A stretch of 64,000 nt of DNA, taken from positions 1 to 64,000 of the forward strand of contig CATBCG010000024.1 in assembly GCA_949502025.1 (NCBI GenBank), read 5' to 3'. The position numbers and the translations under genes are program-made. The DNA is from MGBC131033 sp910585655. Its GTDB lineage: Bacteria > Bacillota > Clostridia > Lachnospirales > Lachnospiraceae. Below, one piece after another: positions 45,502 to 54,396 of this stretch; positions within the stretch are counted from its first letter, which is position 1, and the number at the start of each line of letters is the position of its first letter. The notes below the pieces were generated by a model that made no database searches, was not told the DNA's origin, and was given only the letters and a program-made list of their open reading frames with translations.

Positions 45502-46200
45502 CTATGAATCAAGCAGCACGTAACCTTCCGCATCTTCTAAGCTCAGATGAAATTTTGCCATAATCCTCTCAACAATAAACCTATCCTCAAATTCAGCCTC
45601 CCTTAACAGCTCCACTGCCCCCTCAATGCCCCTTTGAAGTCCCTCTGTTCTGCCCTCTGCTCTACCTTCCCGTTTTCCCTCTTGAATCATTTCCTGAATT
45701 CCCAAACACATATTAAAGCCTCCCTCCTGTGTCTGATACTGTGATTTACGAAGCCCCTGCAGCTCTGGTGAATGTGTTAATTCATCAAGTGCATTTAGAG
45801 CTGTTTCGGAAACATCACTAAAATATTCCTGGTTATTCTCTATAAACTTTTCTAACTTTTTCTTCTCTTTGGCATATTTGATAAAACCAAAAACCGTCCG
45901 AAGCTCCCCTGTATAGGAGCAAATCTCTTCTTCTGTCATTCGCTGCACATCTAAAAGATTTAGCTCTAAATCCCATGCCAATGGCGTCCACGGGCAATCT
46001 ATAAATAAATCAGATAATCTCCGCGGTCCGTCCCAGGGCTTATCGCCCCAATATACAACTAAGGTAATACAAGGGCAAATAGTATCTGTTTTCAGGAATC
46101 GGCTCATATATTCCCCATGAGTAACACCCTTTGGAATATGTCTATGACCTGTCTCATCTCTCTTCTTGATACCCTTTACTACATCCCGATACTGCACCAT
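45502..46200 (-). CDS. Rpn-family nuclease/transposase-like protein, N-terminally truncated
   Basis: The 232 residues match the middle and C-terminal parts of Rpn-type (PD-(D/E)XK) proteins, with SRFLKTDTICPCITLVVYWGDKPWDGPRRL and a charged GKREGRAEGRTEG tail. Intact members have about 70-100 further N-terminal residues that hold the first part of the nuclease core. Here the frame has a stop a short way upstream, and the gene abuts the ptsI stop codon. An AGAGGA sequence six bases before the ATG could allow translation of the fragment. It is probably a remnant, or an inactive short form. Confidence 0.7.
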   Translation of the reverse strand: MVQYRDVVKGIKKRDETGHRHIPKGVTHGEYMSRFLKTDTICPCITLVVYWGDKPWDGPRRLSDLFIDCPWTPLAWDLELNLLDVQRMTEEEICSYTGELRTVFGFIKYAKEKKKLEKFIENNQEYFSDVSETALNALDELTHSPELQGLRKSQYQTQEGGFNMCLGIQEMIQEGKREGRAEGRTEGLQRGIEGAVELLREAEFEDRFIVERIMAKFHLSLEDAEGYVLLDS

Positions 46201-46216
46201 GGTAGTTCCTCTGGTG

Positions 46217-47962
46217 CTATCGGCAATTTCGTATCCGTTCCCTCATCGGCAAAATCATCGGCGGTGCAACCGACAGCTCGTCCACGCCCAACTGCAGCCA
46301 CTCCTCCGTCAAATTCAAATCCGCAGCCAATTCCCCGCAAATGCCTACCATGCAGCCTGCTTGGCGGGCATTTTTTATCACCAGGCGAATCAGACGCAGC
46401 ACCCCTTCGTGATATGGCTGGTAAAAACGCCCAAGTCTAGGATTTTGACGGTCGATTGCCAGAGTATATTGAATCAAATCATTGGTGCCGATACTAAAAA
46501 AATCCACCTCCTGCGCCAGCTGATCGCTGATCAAGGCGGCGGCTGGCGTCTCTATCATCACGCCTAGCTTTACCTTGCCATATGGAACTCCTTCTTCTCT
46601 TAATTCCTGCTTTACTATTTCTATTTGACATTTTGCCTCCCGTACTTCCTCCAAAGAAGTTATCATCGGCAGTAAAATTCGCACTGCTCCATAATGGCTG
46701 GCACGATAAATCGCACGAAGCTGTGTCCGAAATAATTGCGGGCGTTCCAAACAGATACGGATTGCACGGAATCCCATCGCCGGATTCTCTTCTGGTTCCA
46801 AACCAAAATAACCCGCCTGCTTATCTGCCCCGATATCCAGCGTCCGTATGACAATCGGTCGTTCTTCCCCCTGCTCTTTTCCCTCCGTAAATTTTTTTAC
46901 AACTGCCCGATAAGCCTGAAATTGTTTTTCCTCCTCTGGATAGTCTGTCTCTCCTAAGTATAAAAATTCACTGCGAAACAGACCGATTCCCCCGGCGTCC
47001 TGCTCTAATGCTGCTTCTGCATCCTCTACGCTTCCAATGTTGGCGTACAGTTGGATTGTTTGCCCGCTTAACGTCCGATTTTCTTTTCCCTTTAACATCT
47101 GCAACCTTTGGTTTTTCTTCGTTTCCTCCTCCAGTCGTCTTTGCAGCACAGCTTTGGTTTCCAAATCTGGTTCTATATAAAGCTTTCCTGTTTTTCCGTC
47201 TAAAATGGCAGAAAGCCCTGTCCACTCTGCCGGAAAACAGCTTCCCAAGGCTTCCGTATGACATACTCCCACTATCGCCGGAATCCCCAAGGTTCTCGCC
47301 AAAATTGCCGTATGAGAATTTTCACTCCCTCGTCTGGTAACAAACGCCGCAATCCGGGATTTGTCCATTTGAAGCGTCTCGCTTGGTGTTAAATCTTCTG
47401 CCAGCAAAATCACCTTTTCCTGGGAATCTTCCTGCTGCATTATCTTTCCTTTGGCAAGTCCTCTCTCCTGTGGTATTACTTTTCCCTGCCGATTATCCGT
47501 TTTTTCTAAAAGAATTCTGACCAAACGCCCTGTTATATCCCGGATATCCGCCGCCCTGGCTCGTATATAATCATCCTCCATAAGAGCAAATGCTTCTGCA
47601 ATCGCCTCCCCGGCTGCTTCCACCGCACCAAGCGCTTTCATCTGCCGTTCTTTGATATTATGACAGACTGCCGCCTCATAATTCGGATCCTCTACCAAAA
47701 GTCTGTGCGCTGCAAAAATAGCCGCTTCTGCCTCCCCGGCTTCTATAAACGCCTTTTCATAAAGTTCCTTTAACTGCCGAACTGCTTCCGTCTTCGCCTG
47801 CTTATATCTCTCCAACTCAACATCTATCCCGCCTGGTTCTTCTGTTCCAGACCTCATTTGCTCCCTGATTTCCTTCTCCACCCGGTTTGCTCCTTTTTCA
47901 TAGACCTCTAACCGACCCTCTACAATCCCATTACAAACCGCTTTCCCTTCTAAAATCAACAT
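46217..47962 (-). CDS. ptsI: Phosphoenolpyruvate-protein phosphotransferase, PTS enzyme I
   Basis: Enzyme I takes phosphate from PEP and passes it to HPr. The phospho-histidine lies in RGSENSHTAILARTLGIPAIVG (usual form GGRTSHTAI), and the PEP-binding C-terminal half has GLFRSEFLYLG, IGTNDLIQY and catalytic Cys in GICGELAAD. The 581-residue length is typical. It follows fruK with a 32-base overlap, and no HPr gene is adjacent, which is unusual. CGGGGGT serves as ribosome-binding site. The last residues (RERIRNCR) differ from the common C terminus, next to the truncated Rpn gene. Confidence 0.93.
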   Translation of the reverse strand: MLILEGKAVCNGIVEGRLEVYEKGANRVEKEIREQMRSGTEEPGGIDVELERYKQAKTEAVRQLKELYEKAFIEAGEAEAAIFAAHRLLVEDPNYEAAVCHNIKERQMKALGAVEAAGEAIAEAFALMEDDYIRARAADIRDITGRLVRILLEKTDNRQGKVIPQERGLAKGKIMQQEDSQEKVILLAEDLTPSETLQMDKSRIAAFVTRRGSENSHTAILARTLGIPAIVGVCHTEALGSCFPAEWTGLSAILDGKTGKLYIEPDLETKAVLQRRLEEETKKNQRLQMLKGKENRTLSGQTIQLYANIGSVEDAEAALEQDAGGIGLFRSEFLYLGETDYPEEEKQFQAYRAVVKKFTEGKEQGEERPIVIRTLDIGADKQAGYFGLEPEENPAMGFRAIRICLERPQLFRTQLRAIYRASHYGAVRILLPMITSLEEVREAKCQIEIVKQELREEGVPYGKVKLGVMIETPAAALISDQLAQEVDFFSIGTNDLIQYTLAIDRQNPRLGRFYQPYHEGVLRLIRLVIKNARQAGCMVGICGELAADLNLTEEWLQLGVDELSVAPPMILPMRERIRNCR

Positions 47963-48884
47963 ACTGTAACCCCCGTCTTATTTTTGCAACCTCCTCTGCC
48001 GTTGCCAAAGTATCCGAAAAGGCGCTGGCGCTCCCTGCACATAAACCTGTCAAAAAAGCCTCCTGATAATCCTCTGTTTTTAAAAATCCAGCCAAAAAAC
48101 CAGCTACCATGGAATCTCCTGCCCCTATGGTTCCAAGAACAGTTCCTTCTGGAGCCGGAGACTCATAAACAACACCATTCTCCCCTACGAAAACCGCACC
48201 CTCTCCTCCCATAGAAACCAATACATGAACCGCCCCGCGCTCCTGTAACTTTTTTGCATATGGAATCACATCTTTTCTGCTTTGCAGGCTTACCCCAAAC
48301 AGCTCTCCCAATTCATATTGATTCGGCTTTATCAAAAACGGATGATAAGGCAATACTCGTTCTAACAGACTCCCTGCTGCATCTACTACAAGACGGACAC
48401 CATTTCCCTGCACGTTTTTACAAATATCCTGATATATGGTATCCGGAAGCCCAGATGGTACGCTTCCTGCCAACACAAGAACATCCCCTGCCTGCAGCCG
48501 TCCGAAACGCTCCAACAATACTTCCAGTTCTGAGGGGGTTACTTGTGGTCCTCTGCCATTGATTTCCGTTTCCTCTGCCTTTCCCGTTTCCGTCTCTTCC
48601 CATAGCTTGACGTTGATCCGGCTCACGCCCTCTTTTAAATAAAGAAACTCTGTTTGGATTCCCCGCTGCCGTAGCCTCCGTTCTATTTCCTCTCCGGTAA
48701 ATCCTGCCAAAAAGCCAAGTGCAACACTTGGGCAGCCCAAGTTTGCCAGCACCGTTGATACATTAATTCCCTTTCCTCCCGGCATAATCTGCTCTGAAGC
48801 CGCCCGGTTCAAACTTCCCGAACGGAATTTTTCCAGCTTCATCGTATAATCCAAGGATGGATTTAAAGTAACAGTATAAATCAT
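47931..48884 (-). CDS. fruK: 1-phosphofructokinase, PfkB family
   Basis: The 317-residue protein has MIYTVTLNPSLDYTM at the start and PGGKGINVSTVLANLG, AGSVPSGLP and GAGDSMVAGFLAG, which are hallmarks of the FruK/LacC subgroup of PfkB kinases. It phosphorylates fructose 1-phosphate to fructose 1,6-bisphosphate; a tagatose-6-phosphate kinase is the main alternative. The start at 48884 follows AAAGGGCGGG. The longer in-frame reading from 49082 runs through the promoter region. Linkage to ptsI supports a PTS role, although no fructose EII gene is in view. Confidence 0.88.
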   Translation of the reverse strand: MIYTVTLNPSLDYTMKLEKFRSGSLNRAASEQIMPGGKGINVSTVLANLGCPSVALGFLAGFTGEEIERRLRQRGIQTEFLYLKEGVSRINVKLWEETETGKAEETEINGRGPQVTPSELEVLLERFGRLQAGDVLVLAGSVPSGLPDTIYQDICKNVQGNGVRLVVDAAGSLLERVLPYHPFLIKPNQYELGELFGVSLQSRKDVIPYAKKLQERGAVHVLVSMGGEGAVFVGENGVVYESPAPEGTVLGTIGAGDSMVAGFLAGFLKTEDYQEAFLTGLCAGSASAFSDTLATAEEVAKIRRGLQYVDFRRESGL

Positions 48885-49068
48885 ACACACCCGCCCTTTC
48901 TCTACCTGTTTTCCCTTTTCCCGAACCCAACTTTTAACAGCTTGTTTTTCACAGATACTTCTTACTTTATAGTGTAACATGGTAAGACAAAATATACAAT
49001 CTCCTTTTTCTCTCTTCAAGCTTTTCGGAAAATATTTTATAAAAACAGAAAAAGAATTTTGCTTTTTG

Positions 49069-49097
49069 TTGACATATTTCACAATCCATGCTATACT
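49069..49097 (+). promoter_or_regulatory. Strong promoter of a small RNA
   Basis: TTGACA (49069-49074) and TATACT (49092-49097) are spaced by exactly 17 bases, the same quality as the SRP RNA promoter in this window. The predicted start is near 49104. Confidence 0.8.
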
Positions 49098-49103
49098 TAA
49101 AAA

Positions 49104-49270
49104 GTCGAATCAATGAGAGGGTTTCGATAAAACGTGGATTCATCATGAGCGCGGATGAGGAGTTTACGGAAGGTTTTTAAAACGTTGGGGGAACGTGAGC
49201 GGCAAAAGCTATACAGAAAAGCCAGTCGGAACGCATATCAGGCAGATATGCCTTTCTGACTGGCTTTTGT
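49104..49270 (+). ncRNA. Candidate free-standing structured small RNA
   Basis: A transcript of about 165 bases is bounded by a near-consensus promoter and a strong terminator. The only downstream gene is convergent, so it is not a leader. The body contains CATC/GATG (around 49142-49158) nested in AAAC/GTTT, an ACGTT-GGGGG-AACGT hairpin near 49183-49197, and GC-rich unpaired segments. No reading frame with a ribosome-binding site is visible. I do not recognise the family. It should be compared with known clostridial RNAs such as raiA, 6S and Clostridiales-1. Confidence 0.65.
49217..49268 (+). terminator. Terminator of the small RNA
   Basis: AGCCAGTC (49220-49227) pairs with GACTGGCT (49258-49265), followed by TTTTGTC. 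An inner hairpin GCATATC (49233-49239) with GATATGC (49245-49251) stacks within the stem. The reverse strand also reads AAAAGCC, so it may end the convergent creatininase-like transcript too. Confidence 0.8.
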
Positions 49271-49278
49271 CATGCTTT

Positions 49279-50217
49279 TTAGAAAGGAAACGGACTGTAT
49301 CGATTCTTCGGCAAATGTTCGTAATGTTTTGGTACTACGGTAGTTCTGGTAAACTCCTGCAATTTCCGCAACGCCTCCATCAATACATCGAACTCTGCCG
49401 CCTCCACTAACTCCCGCATGTATTCCTCTCCAATCTCTGCCTTTCGCTCCATTTCCTCCCTTGTATAATTCGCTACCGGAGGTCCTACGTGTTCATCTGG
49501 ATCATTGTAGTAAAAGGGCGCTGGAGCCCCTTCTTTCGCACATTGCCCAAGAATCATACAGGTTTCTTTAAACCAGTCTGGAAGAGGAAAAATCGTATTT
49601 TCCTTTTTTTCCTGAGGTTTCGGAAACTCTACCTCTCCTTTAGCAGGCACCACATCCAATTTCCCAGCCATCTGATAGCAAGCAAATATACTGTCCTCCA
49701 TGGGATTGACACACTTTCCAGACTTTGTATACATCTGCTTCCCTAGCATTTCCCATGGCGATGGTATAAGCTTTTTATTGGCAAAATAGGTTCCAGTATC
49801 CAAATACAACATCGGAACCTTGGTTTCGTCAAAAAATTCGGTTATCATCGCCATTAAAAACAGGCTGGTTGGTACATGGGAAGGAATCCAAACCTGTCTG
49901 CGAAAGCCCTGATTTAACAAAGAATAGGCTAATTCTTTCGTATAACGGAAGCTTTCCGTCATGCTCATATGAATGGTTCCCCTACCCGACTGTGTTCCAC
50001 CTGGATTAAAATAAACGACATTGGGCAAAAACAGACCTTTTACCTGCTCTGCAATCAGTCTAGCATAGCCCTCTGCCATCCGATATTCCACATCGACCGG
50101 CATCCCGGCATGATTTTCACAATTTCCCACCGGAATAATAATGATATCATTTTCTTTTAAATACTGTTCGATTTCCCAATTTGTCAGATCAGTATAGCAG
50201 CACGTTCGTTGCTTCAT
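49279..50217 (-). CDS. Creatininase-family protein, divergent metal site
   Basis: The 312-residue protein has the creatininase N-terminal motif in the form IIPVGNCENHAGMPVDVE, where classical members read PVGSxEQHGPHLPLxxD. The Glu and first His are kept, but the spacing to the next acidic residue is one shorter. A later WIPSHVPTS may replace the usual NGHGGN. Relatives are amidohydrolases acting on creatinine, mycofactocin precursor or formamide-type substrates. The unusual site means the reaction cannot be assigned. It is divergent from the AraC-GH39 regulator. Confidence 0.75.
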   Translation of the reverse strand: MKQRTCCYTDLTNWEIEQYLKENDIIIIPVGNCENHAGMPVDVEYRMAEGYARLIAEQVKGLFLPNVVYFNPGGTQSGRGTIHMSMTESFRYTKELAYSLLNQGFRRQVWIPSHVPTSLFLMAMITEFFDETKVPMLYLDTGTYFANKKLIPSPWEMLGKQMYTKSGKCVNPMEDSIFACYQMAGKLDVVPAKGEVEFPKPQEKKENTIFPLPDWFKETCMILGQCAKEGAPAPFYYNDPDEHVGPPVANYTREEMERKAEIGEEYMRELVEAAEFDVLMEALRKLQEFTRTTVVPKHYEHLPKNRYSPFPF

Positions 50218-50329
50218 CCTATCTAATCCTCCTTTTATTCCTTGAATTTCCTCTGAATTTTTATTATATTATTCTTAACCATAGTATTATGAACTGTATT
50301 GTTTGCGTAAACAGAAAGGACTCAAGCAT

Positions 50330-52411
50330 ATGAAAAAAAACGACGGAATCCTGCTCGGACAGCCTGGCGAGCTTATGGAAATGCTCTTTTTTAATACTTA
50401 TCAGGGAACCATAAATATCAAAGCCTTAACTCACCATCTGTTTTATATTTTAGACGGAAGCCTTGCTCTTCTTTATCAGGCGAAAAAATACCTGCTTTCT
50501 ACAAATGATATCTTTTTCATCCCTTTAGAAGAAGTGATTATCCTCTCTGGTAAAGAATGCCATGCGCTGACGCTTGCTATCCCTCCCTCCCGTTTTTCTG
50601 ATTCCAAGCCACACATTTACTGTAATTCTGCTCTTTTCCCAAACCCGCATTACGACACGCTGCGGGGGCTTTTTGCAGCACTTCTTCCTCTTCTTTCTTC
50701 GGTTCCAGATCGCGACCGTGAAAAAACCCAAAAAGCCTTCCGGGATATTTCTCTCTTTTTGACAACACATTTTTACGCAAAGCAGCCGCCGAATACCTCC
50801 CTGCAGCCAGAGGCTTTACCTTTTTCTCCAAACAAGCACCAAATCTTTCTAAAAGATGTTCTTCACGAAATCAATACCCATTATAGCAAACGGATTACAT
50901 TAAGCAGCCTGGCAAAGCAATACTATGTTTCTACCTCCTATTTGTCCAAGCTGTTTTTAAAAGAAACCGGGCTTCATTTTAACGATTACGTCTTGAATCT
51001 CCGGCTTTCCGACGCTATGTCGATGGTAATTTTTTCCAGCTATCCACTCAGTGAAATTGCCGGGTACTGTGGCTTCCCGGATACTCGTTCCCTGCATGAT
51101 GCCTTTTCCAAGGCAAACGGCATCGGTCCTGCCGAGTATCGGAAACGCCTGAAAAAACAGGTCGATAATTCAGAAGAAACTGCACAAGCCGTAAAGCGGC
51201 TGACCGCAGAAGGCTATTTTAGACGGCTGTTCCAATACCTGGATTCCTCAACTCATACCTTTCGTATGGATTTTCATACGACTTCTTCCCTTACGACTGT
51301 AACCGCTCCACTTTCTTATTCCCACAATTTGCACTTAGCGGAAGCTTCCACGCAAATCTCTCCCAGACATTTTTCTCTCCTGCTTTCCGACTGGGCATTT
51401 TTACAGAGAGAAGAAGCCCAGCGCAGCCTACGCCGTCTGAAACAAGAAGCTTCTTTGGAAGCAGTTGCTTTTGTGCTGCCTTCGTCAGAGGAAGCACCTT
51501 CCCTGTCTGCCTTTTTATCTGCTATGGATTTTTTATATCAAGAAGCTCTCACTGTTTTCCTGCTTTCCCCAAACTCTCCCAAGCAAAAAACGTCCCTGCA
51601 GACAGAATCCTATAAAACTGACATGATTCTGACAAGCGCTTTAAACCAACGTTATCAAGGCAAGTTTTCTTTTCTTTGCCAGGATCTGCCCTACTATATA
51701 AAACAACGCTTACAGATTTTCCCATATAGCCAAACATCCGATCGATTTCAGGATTCCTATCTGTTTGCCAGTTTTTTATTGATACAGCTCGTTCGGACAC
51801 TTTCGTCTTCCATCCCCAACATACACAACCAGCAGCCGTTCTTCTCCTATTATTATACCGCACCTTCCGATCTCTGCTTTTCCTCCAAGTCCTATACAGC
51901 TTTTAGTGGAAAACCTGGTCTTTTTACCATCAACGGGATGGCAAAACCAGCCTTTTATGCGTTTTCCTTTTTCTCCCGTCTTGGATCAGAACTTCTTTAT
52001 CAAAAGGACGGGATTCTGGTTACAAGGGAAAGGGAACATATTCAAATCCTTTTGTACCAGCCCTCTGCCGATCTGGAACCCACACTTTCTCTTCCGGAGT
52101 TTTATCGTTCTGCCACGCCAAGCAGAATCTCCCTTCGGTTTTGTGACTTTCCCTACTCCTATGCCATGCTTACCGAACGACGTCTTTTTCCTGACGGCGC
52201 TTCCGGACTGGAGGGCTGGCTGTCCCTTGTTGCTTCTGCCAATCATGCAGATAACACGCTTCCATATGAGCTGGAACGGCATTTAGAACCTGTCCCTACT
52301 CTTAAAAAAAGCGTCCTTCCCGTAGAAGAAGCTACCTTGCTGCTGGAATACGAACTACATCCTTATGAAATCTGCCTGCTGGAATTAGAGGGTGGTTATC
52401 TGGCTAAATAA
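50330..52411 (+). CDS. AraC-family regulator with GH39-like C-terminal region
   Basis: The protein has three parts. A cupin-like N-terminal sensor spans about residues 1-100. An AraC DNA-binding domain (LSSLAKQYYVSTSYLSKLFLKE, LSEIAGYCGFPDTRSLHDAF) lies near 170-270. A C-terminal region of about 400 residues resembles glycoside hydrolase family 39 (GLFTINGMAKPAFYAFSFFSRLG). Such fusions occur in Clostridia, where the hydrolase-like part probably binds a sugar. I do not see a secure catalytic acid pair. The start at 50330 follows AGAAAGGA. The gene ends convergently, overlapping the solute-binding protein gene by 16 bases. Confidence 0.85.
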   Translation: MKKNDGILLGQPGELMEMLFFNTYQGTINIKALTHHLFYILDGSLALLYQAKKYLLSTNDIFFIPLEEVIILSGKECHALTLAIPPSRFSDSKPHIYCNSALFPNPHYDTLRGLFAALLPLLSSVPDRDREKTQKAFRDISLFLTTHFYAKQPPNTSLQPEALPFSPNKHQIFLKDVLHEINTHYSKRITLSSLAKQYYVSTSYLSKLFLKETGLHFNDYVLNLRLSDAMSMVIFSSYPLSEIAGYCGFPDTRSLHDAFSKANGIGPAEYRKRLKKQVDNSEETAQAVKRLTAEGYFRRLFQYLDSSTHTFRMDFHTTSSLTTVTAPLSYSHNLHLAEASTQISPRHFSLLLSDWAFLQREEAQRSLRRLKQEASLEAVAFVLPSSEEAPSLSAFLSAMDFLYQEALTVFLLSPNSPKQKTSLQTESYKTDMILTSALNQRYQGKFSFLCQDLPYYIKQRLQIFPYSQTSDRFQDSYLFASFLLIQLVRTLSSSIPNIHNQQPFFSYYYTAPSDLCFSSKSYTAFSGKPGLFTINGMAKPAFYAFSFFSRLGSELLYQKDGILVTREREHIQILLYQPSADLEPTLSLPEFYRSATPSRISLRFCDFPYSYAMLTERRLFPDGASGLEGWLSLVASANHADNTLPYELERHLEPVPTLKKSVLPVEEATLLLEYELHPYEICLLELEGGYLAK

Positions 52412-54123
52412 CGATCTAAAGCTGCCTGTTGGATAGCCAGGCAGCGTCCGAGCCTACAGCTCTCCAGCTTATTTAAAAAGGTCTCATAATCCTTTTTCAG
52501 ATTAGCCGCACCCGTAATTACTTTTACCGTATACTCTTGGGAAAGCGTCTGGATATCCGTATAAAGAGACGCATATTCAAACGCTTCTTCGTCTGTCATC
52601 GTCATACAGGTCGGCAAAGCCAGTTCATCGCTCGCTTCACACCAAATCAAAGACTGCTCAATCGTATTCTGCGGCGAACTGATATCCAATCCTGCCCAGT
52701 TATAAAGACCAAAATCAGAAGTCAGCAGCGTATATCTCGCAGCCAATGTGCCTAATACAGACTGATACGTCGCCACTTGCTCCAACAGAGAATCCGTCAG
52801 CACATAGTTCCCGTTGTCGTCTATTGTATAGGAATCCCCCTCGATTCCTAAGGAATCATAGAGCATACATTCTTTTGTATACCAATAATCCAGGTAACGA
52901 CAGGCAAGTTCTATATCTTTACAGGAGGTTGTCACCACCACTGCTTCTTTTATTAAATCTCTCATATGAAATAATACATAGGAAGGTTCCCCTTCGTTCT
53001 GCACCGGATAAGGAGCTGCAGAAAGAAAAAAATCCGGATCGTCGGTATATCCCATATTTTTCCATACATCCGCTGTCAAGCCTACGATATTAGCAGACGC
53101 CCCGGCACGTCCTGTACCGATGTATTCCCCGGCTGCCATAAAGCCTGCATCATTAGCCATAAAGTCCTTATCAATCAAACCTTCTTCATACCACTGGCGG
53201 AAAGTCTCTAAAAACTCTTTATAGCCTTGCTCTGCCGGACCGTATTTTACCACGCCGTCGCTTTGATAAAAAGCTGGTCCTACACCATAGGCAGACACCC
53301 AGCTTCCATAGGTATCCGTACCGTTTTTACCAATCATCAGCGGAGCTTCACATCCCTCTATTCCCTTAAACGCAGTCAACACCTTATGCCAATCCTCAAT
53401 TGTCACCGGTATTTCCAAATTCAGATCATCTAGCCAATCCTGACGGACACAAAGCCCTCCCCAGGCACGTTCTCCTTCCAACCTGCCAAAGTCCGAGGTA
53501 ATCGTATAAACTGCTACCCGTCTGCCATCGTCTGTCACCGTATCCCGCTGCAGACTCTCATTTCCCTCAATCAGCGCCATATAGGTAGGCATATAAGCCG
53601 AAACTGCCTCTGTCAGATCCACCGAAATTCCATCTTCGACCATTTTAGAAAGACCGCCGCTATAATAACTGTTAGCTCCCCGGATAATATCCGGAATATC
53701 CCCAGAGGCAATCATCAGTCCAAACTTTTCGCCTGCTTCATGATCCGCTACCGTATTCCAATTGATATGGACATTTGTTGCCTTTTCGATTGCCTGAATG
53801 CCAAGTAGTTCATTCGGATCAAGACTATACTCATTCGACCAGGCTATCCAAACAGAAAGCTCTTTTTGCTCGGCTAACGGCCATGTCCAGCCCGCCGTTT
53901 CGCTTTCCTGCTCCGATTCTTCCTGCTGCTCTTTTCCTTCGTCCTGCCCAGCTCCTTCTGCTTCCTCCTTGTCTGCCATTTGCCCCTCGCTCTCTTTCGT
54001 TCCCTGGATATCTTGCCCATTTTTCTCCCTTTTGGCGCAGGCAGCAAGCACACTAACAGACAACAAGCACAGCATTAGTAAACATGCAATTCGTTTTCTT
54101 CTTGTTTCTACTTTTCTTTTCAT
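52396..54123 (-). CDS. Extracellular solute-binding lipoprotein, orphan paralogue
   Basis: The 575-residue protein has a signal peptide with canonical lipobox LAAC (Cys29), a long Glu-rich spacer and a binding-protein body. It is a close paralogue of the lipoprotein at 27.6-29.3 kb, sharing KELSVWIAWSNEYSLDPNEL and FGLMIASGDIPDIIRG. As with that protein, no permease or ATPase genes accompany it. The neighbouring AraC-GH39 regulator suggests control by a glycoside. It may share a permease encoded elsewhere or act as a sensor. Confidence 0.88.
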   Translation of the reverse strand: MKRKVETRRKRIACLLMLCLLSVSVLAACAKREKNGQDIQGTKESEGQMADKEEAEGAGQDEGKEQQEESEQESETAGWTWPLAEQKELSVWIAWSNEYSLDPNELLGIQAIEKATNVHINWNTVADHEAGEKFGLMIASGDIPDIIRGANSYYSGGLSKMVEDGISVDLTEAVSAYMPTYMALIEGNESLQRDTVTDDGRRVAVYTITSDFGRLEGERAWGGLCVRQDWLDDLNLEIPVTIEDWHKVLTAFKGIEGCEAPLMIGKNGTDTYGSWVSAYGVGPAFYQSDGVVKYGPAEQGYKEFLETFRQWYEEGLIDKDFMANDAGFMAAGEYIGTGRAGASANIVGLTADVWKNMGYTDDPDFFLSAAPYPVQNEGEPSYVLFHMRDLIKEAVVVTTSCKDIELACRYLDYWYTKECMLYDSLGIEGDSYTIDDNGNYVLTDSLLEQVATYQSVLGTLAARYTLLTSDFGLYNWAGLDISSPQNTIEQSLIWCEASDELALPTCMTMTDEEAFEYASLYTDIQTLSQEYTVKVITGAANLKKDYETFLNKLESCRLGRCLAIQQAALDRYLAR

Positions 54124-54396
54124 CCTAAGTCCTCCTCGTATAATAAATGATTCCCTTTTGCTTCTGTAGTTTCATTTTACGAAATTCCCTGTACAGACGC
54201 TACGGCATTTGTTTCCTTCTAACAAGCAATTTTTTCTTTCCCTGTCTGCCTGTCTTTTTGTTTCCTATTTTCACCACTTTATTTCCTTTTTGCCCTTTTC
54301 TATAGAAATACAGTCTCCTTTCTGTTAAGCTAAGCGAAGGATTAGGCAACCGCAAAAGGAAATTAAATAAAAAACCAAAACAGAAAGGAAAAACTT

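Noticed and set aside
45273..45533. An 86-codon minus-strand frame overlapping the start of the FliK-like gene
   Set aside because: It is out of frame with the larger gene, its composition is atypical, and no clear ribosome-binding site or homologue is apparent.
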